Made by a program: the position numbers and the translations under genes. The notes beneath the pieces were generated by a model. It was not told where the DNA came from, made no database searches, and saw nothing but the letters and a program-made list of their open reading frames with translations. 64,000 bases of DNA from Takakia lepidozioides (Eukaryota > Streptophyta > Takakiopsida > Takakiales > Takakiaceae), in NCBI GenBank assembly GCA_030704615.1, contig CM060733.1, positions 43,028,001 to 43,092,000 of the forward strand. Reading direction: 5' to 3'. Below are positions 60,590 through 64,000 of the stretch, piece by piece. Numbering within the stretch: position 1 is the stretch's first letter; each line of letters opens with the position of its first letter.

Positions 60590-61810
60590 GGGATCAGTCC
60601 CTGGGGGGAGCAGGGGATCGGGAACGGATCGACATTGGGGGTGCTGGCACGTGGTCGAGGGGGATCGACGGCGTGGCGACGGCGTGGGGTCGGGATCGAC
60701 GACGAGGGGACCGCGACGTGGCCCACGGGTCATGGAGGGCATCGTGGAACAGCACGTGGCGGAAAATGTGGGGAGGGGGATCAGTCCCCGAATTGGAGGA
60801 GGGGATCAACCGAGGCGGGGGGAGCGACAGCGCGGGGATTGCGCCGTCCATGGTCGAAGGCCCGGGGGACCACGCCTGGGCTCGGGTGTAGGTAAGATTG
60901 ATGCGCAGGGGATCAACGGTTCGAGGAGAACCACGTGGCACACAATTGGGAGTGGGGGATCACTCCCACCCTGGACGGGTGATCAACCCAGTTGCGGGGG
61001 AATGGCTCCGATGGGATGAGGGGATCAACAGCGGGGGGGGGGGGGGGGGGGGCGCCACGTGGCGGTGGACGTGCCATGGGGCCTTCATCCGGCCATTGTC
61101 CATCCACTGCGCGGGAGGATGGCGGGGGGATGAGGGGCGGATGACCCAGAACATCCATTGTTTTTGAGGTTGGATGGATGTGCAGGGGATCGACGGTTCG
61201 GGGGAGCAACACGTGGCGGGCGATTAGGGGTGGGGGATCAAGCCAGGTCCGGGGGAGCGGCGACGTGTCAGGGGATCACACCGTGGATGGGACGAGGGGA
61301 TCGGCGGCGGGGGGGGGGGGGAGCGCCACGTGCCGTCCGATGGGTGGAGGGGATCAGTCACCGCATTGGACAGGGGATCAACCCAGTGTCATCGCCCCTT
61401 CATCCGGCCGTCGTCCATCCCTTGCGCGGGAGGATGGCGGGGGGATGAGGGGCGGAAGACACACAACATCCATTGTTTGTGAGGTTGGATGGATGCATAG
61501 GGGATCGACGGTCCAGGGGAGCAGCACGTGGCGCGCGATTAGGGTTGGGGAATCACTCCCGGTCCGAAAGGGGGATCAAGGCACGTCGGGGGAGCGGCGA
61601 CGTCTCGGGGGATCGGGCCATCGATGGGAATAGGGGATCGACGGCAGGTGGAGCGGCACGTGGCCTGTCACTGTCATCGGGCCTTCCGGCCGTCATCCAT
61701 TCCCTGCGGGGGAGGATGGCGGGGGGTGAGGGGCGGATGACACACATCATTCATTGTTTGCGAGGTTGGATGGATGCGCAGGGGATCGACGGTCCGGGGG
61801 AGCCGCACGT

Positions 61811-61813
<3 letters not shown>
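60590..61813. repeat. Tandem satellite of about 280-310 bp with CACGTG in each unit
   Basis: Unit starts of the form TTGGATGGATGCGCAGGGGA then TCGACGGTCCGGGGGAGC and CACGTGGC occur near 60892 (diverged), 61172, 61483 and 61766, a period of about 280-310 bp, with a more degenerate unit before 60890. Inside units, GGGGATC and GGGGAGC phrases alternate, and CACGTG or ACGTGG occurs several times. Long G runs (20 G at 61033-61052; 13 G at 61309-61321) are present. The many frames here are products of the repeats and are not called as genes. Confidence 0.8.

Positions 61814-61858
<45 letters not shown>
61814..61858. repeat. (AG)n microsatellite
   Basis: An uninterrupted AG/GA dinucleotide run of about 45 bases directly follows the last, truncated satellite unit. 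Confidence 0.95.
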
Positions 61859-61859
<1 letters not shown>

Positions 61860-62700
61860 TAATTCTATGGAAAGCGTGTCCCAATAACATCGGATAGTGG
61901 GAACTTCCATTTATGATTCAGAGGAGTTTCTATGCAGGTTGACCATTAGGCATAGAACAAGCCTTGTAGGAGTTCTCATATCTTCACATTAGGGGCACAC
62001 GCTTGGTAAGGCTAGGCTATCTTCATCTGGTTGTGACAAGGGCTGCATGGTGAATATACGGCATCTTGTCTTCAATGGCTTAGAGTAATAACGATTCGCT
62101 GTGCGTAGTGAATAAGCAGTTTACCATTGCTATCAGTAGGTTCTTCTTCATTTTTGCAGGGCATCACGGTTGTCCGCTTTTATATGAAAGGTGCTTGTGG
62201 GTGGTGTAGCCTTCCGTGGTTGAAGCTATTGCTCTCAGCTACTCCATTGCTGGTTTGCACAGAAAAATTCAAGGTCACCAATCTTCAGTTATAAGCGTAG
62301 AAAAGAGGCTCTGTGGATTGAGGGTTGGTCGAACCGACCGACATGCTATAACATAGCGGCGGGCACAATCTGGTGATGGTTCTAATATCAGTGAACGCAT
62401 TGGGAGTCCAGGCCGTGAATACAATGGGTATTATTTTCATGATCATTTAAGCTAATTCCTACTCAAGGAGATAGAATTGCTACTATATTTGAGAATAAGT
62501 ACTGTAGGAGCTTGGGATCATGTTTCAGTATAAAGTAAGTTTTGGATGTCCGAGTGATACAGGATCGCAGGGTCGAATCATGCACAATTGTTTGAATCAG
62601 GCCCATCTTCTGTGACCACTTCTTGAAAGAAGACCAGGAGATGGGGGCAACACGAACTTTTTTGGCACGAGTGGGGATGTGAGGATAGTATGTAAGGGTT
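61860..62700. other. Upstream region of the PPR pseudogene
   Basis: No gene is seen. 62390-62700 is similar to 23770-24190 (5' flank of the captured PPR fragment), so this is the ancestral 5' flank of a PPR family member. Confidence 0.5.
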
Positions 62701-62726
62701 GACAACTGAACAAGGCACTGTACATT

Positions 62727-64000
62727 TTGAGCCAACAAGGGATTTTGGCAGAGTCCAATGCTTACATCAGTCTCTTGCAGGAGTGCATCAAGATGAAAGG
62801 TCTAACAGAGGGAAAGCAGGTGCATGCCAACATTGTCCGAAGTGGCTTCCAGCCAAACATCTTTCTGCTGAACACCCTTGTCAACATGTATGCAAAGTGC
62901 GGGAGCATGAGGGATGCACGCCATGTATTTGACAAAATGGCTGAACGAGATATGTTTACTTGGAATATAACGATAGCAGGATATGCCAAGCACAGGTGCA
63001 GTAGGGAGGCTTTTGAGATCTTTGAGCAAATGCAACGGGAAAGGGGTGATGCCAGACAAGGTCACATTCATTTGTGTTGTCAACGCATGTGCCAACCTAA
63101 CAACCCTGGATAAGGCCAAAGAGGTCCATGCTCACATCATCAAAGCTCAGATTGTGCCAGATTTTATTCTGCAAGTGTTCAATAATATGGTTCAACGAAA
63201 TGTAGTCTCATGGAATGCAATGATCACAGGGTATGCTCAGCATGGGTGTGGTAGAGAGGCTTTGGAGATCTATGAGGAAATGATACAGGAAGGGGTGATG
63301 CGGACAGGGTCACATTTATTTGCATTCTCAATGCATGTGCCAGCCTGGCAGCCCTGGAAAAGGGAAAATGGTCCATGCTGACATCATCAAAGCTGGGATT
63401 GGACCAGATATCATTCTGGAGACTGCCTTGGCGAACATGTATGCCAAATGTGGGAGCTTGAAGACTGCACGGAAAATGTTTGACAAAATGGCTCAAAGAG
63501 ATGTGGTCTCAGGATATGCCCAGCATGGGTCTGGTAAGGCTGCACTTTGGAGATGTATGAGCAAATGAGATGGGAAGGGGTGAAGCCTGACAGAGTCACA
63601 TACATTTGTGCTCTCAATGCATGTGCCAGTCTGGCAGCCCAAAGAGGTTCATGCTGGTGTTGATAAGGCCAGAATTCTTCCAGATATTATTCTGGAGAGC
63701 GCCCTTGTTGACATGTATGCCAAATGTGGGAGTATGAATGATGCACGCCAAAGTATTTAACAGTATGGCTCAGCGAAATGTGGTGTCAGGGAGTGCAATG
63801 ATAGCAAAAATGCTCAACATGGATATGGTAGGGAGGCATTTGAGATCTATGAGCAAATGATATGGGAAGGGGTGATGCCTGATAGGGTCACATTCACTTG
63901 CATTTCTCAATGTGTGCCAGTCTGGGAGACCTGGAAAAGGGCAAAGAGGTGCATGTTGACATCATGAAAGCTGGAATTGGGCTAGATTCCATTCTAGAGA
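62727..64000 (+). pseudogene. PLS-type pentatricopeptide-repeat gene, multiply frameshifted, runs off window
   Basis: Starts SNAYISLLQECIKMKGLTEG and continues with classic plant PPR phrases: LLNTLVNMYAKCGSMRDARH, VFDKMAERDMFTWN, GYAKHRCSREAFEIFEQMQ, then repeated GVMPDKVTFICVVNACANL, NVVSWNAMITGYAQHGCGRE and LANMYAKCGSLKTARKMFDK. Such proteins bind organelle RNA, and this subclass typically acts in C-to-U editing in mitochondria or plastids. The reading changes frame near 63040, 63295 and 63540, lacks a repeat segment near 63165 and several codons near 63510, and has further breaks after 63650, so no continuous product is possible across the visible part. The C-terminal E/DYW region would lie beyond the window. 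It is related to the PPR piece at 24213. Confidence 0.88.

Noticed and set aside
60080-61862. Many long overlapping ORFs on both strands in the satellite
   Set aside because: GC-rich tandem repeats with few stop codons give open frames in all directions. None has a motif, and they share the period of the repeats.
1-64000. CRISPR arrays, bacterial operons, riboswitches
   Set aside because: None present. The intron-rich genes are clearly plant nuclear, and the tandem repeats lack the short repeat/spacer regularity of CRISPR.

Overview
This is nuclear DNA from a land plant. Genes are split into many short GT-AG exons, introns and spacers are full of retroposon and DNA-transposon debris, and the gene families are plant-specific (MLO, QUA2/PMT-type methyltransferase, plastid fibrillin, NB-ARC-LRR, PLS-type PPR). 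A gene that looks like the ciliary GTPase ARL13 points to a lineage with swimming sperm (moss, liverwort, lycophyte, fern, or less likely cycad/Ginkgo). I cannot name the species. All exon models were assembled by hand from homology, splice dinucleotides and phase; no transcript evidence was available.

Layout. 1-10.9 kb is gene-poor: a LINE remnant on the minus strand, dispersed repeats, a receptor-kinase fragment and an 830-bp hAT-like MITE. 10.9-21.0 kb holds a 16-exon clade-I MLO gene (+). 21.0-26.6 kb is intergenic and contains a 1.5-kb Mutator-like element that carries a piece of a PPR gene (Pack-MULE-like). 26.6-32.7 kb is a six-exon NB-ARC-LRR gene (+) with an unrecognised N-terminus and a degenerate kinase-2 motif. 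33.6-36.4 kb is ARL13 (-), convergent with the NLR. 36.8-43.6 kb is ETHE1, the mitochondrial persulfide dioxygenase (-), in tandem just upstream of ARL13; its introns carry a second Mutator-like element and a 265-bp tandem repeat. 45.4-50.8 kb is a Golgi PMT/QUA2-type pectin methyltransferase (+), divergent from ETHE1. 52.1-54.8 kb is a plastid PAP/fibrillin (+). 55.7-62 kb is a low-complexity, G-rich region with decayed minus-strand ORFs and a tandem array of about 300-bp units rich in CACGTG sites, ending in a GA microsatellite. 62.7 kb to the window end is a PPR gene broken by several frameshifts.

The intact genes do not form a pathway: they cover membrane signalling (MLO), immunity (NLR), cilium biology (ARL13), mitochondrial sulfur catabolism (ETHE1), wall pectin (PMT) and plastid lipids (fibrillin). 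The most unusual points are the divergent NLR, the cilium marker, the Pack-MULE-like capture of a PPR fragment (whose relative lies at the other end of the window), and the G-box-bearing satellite.
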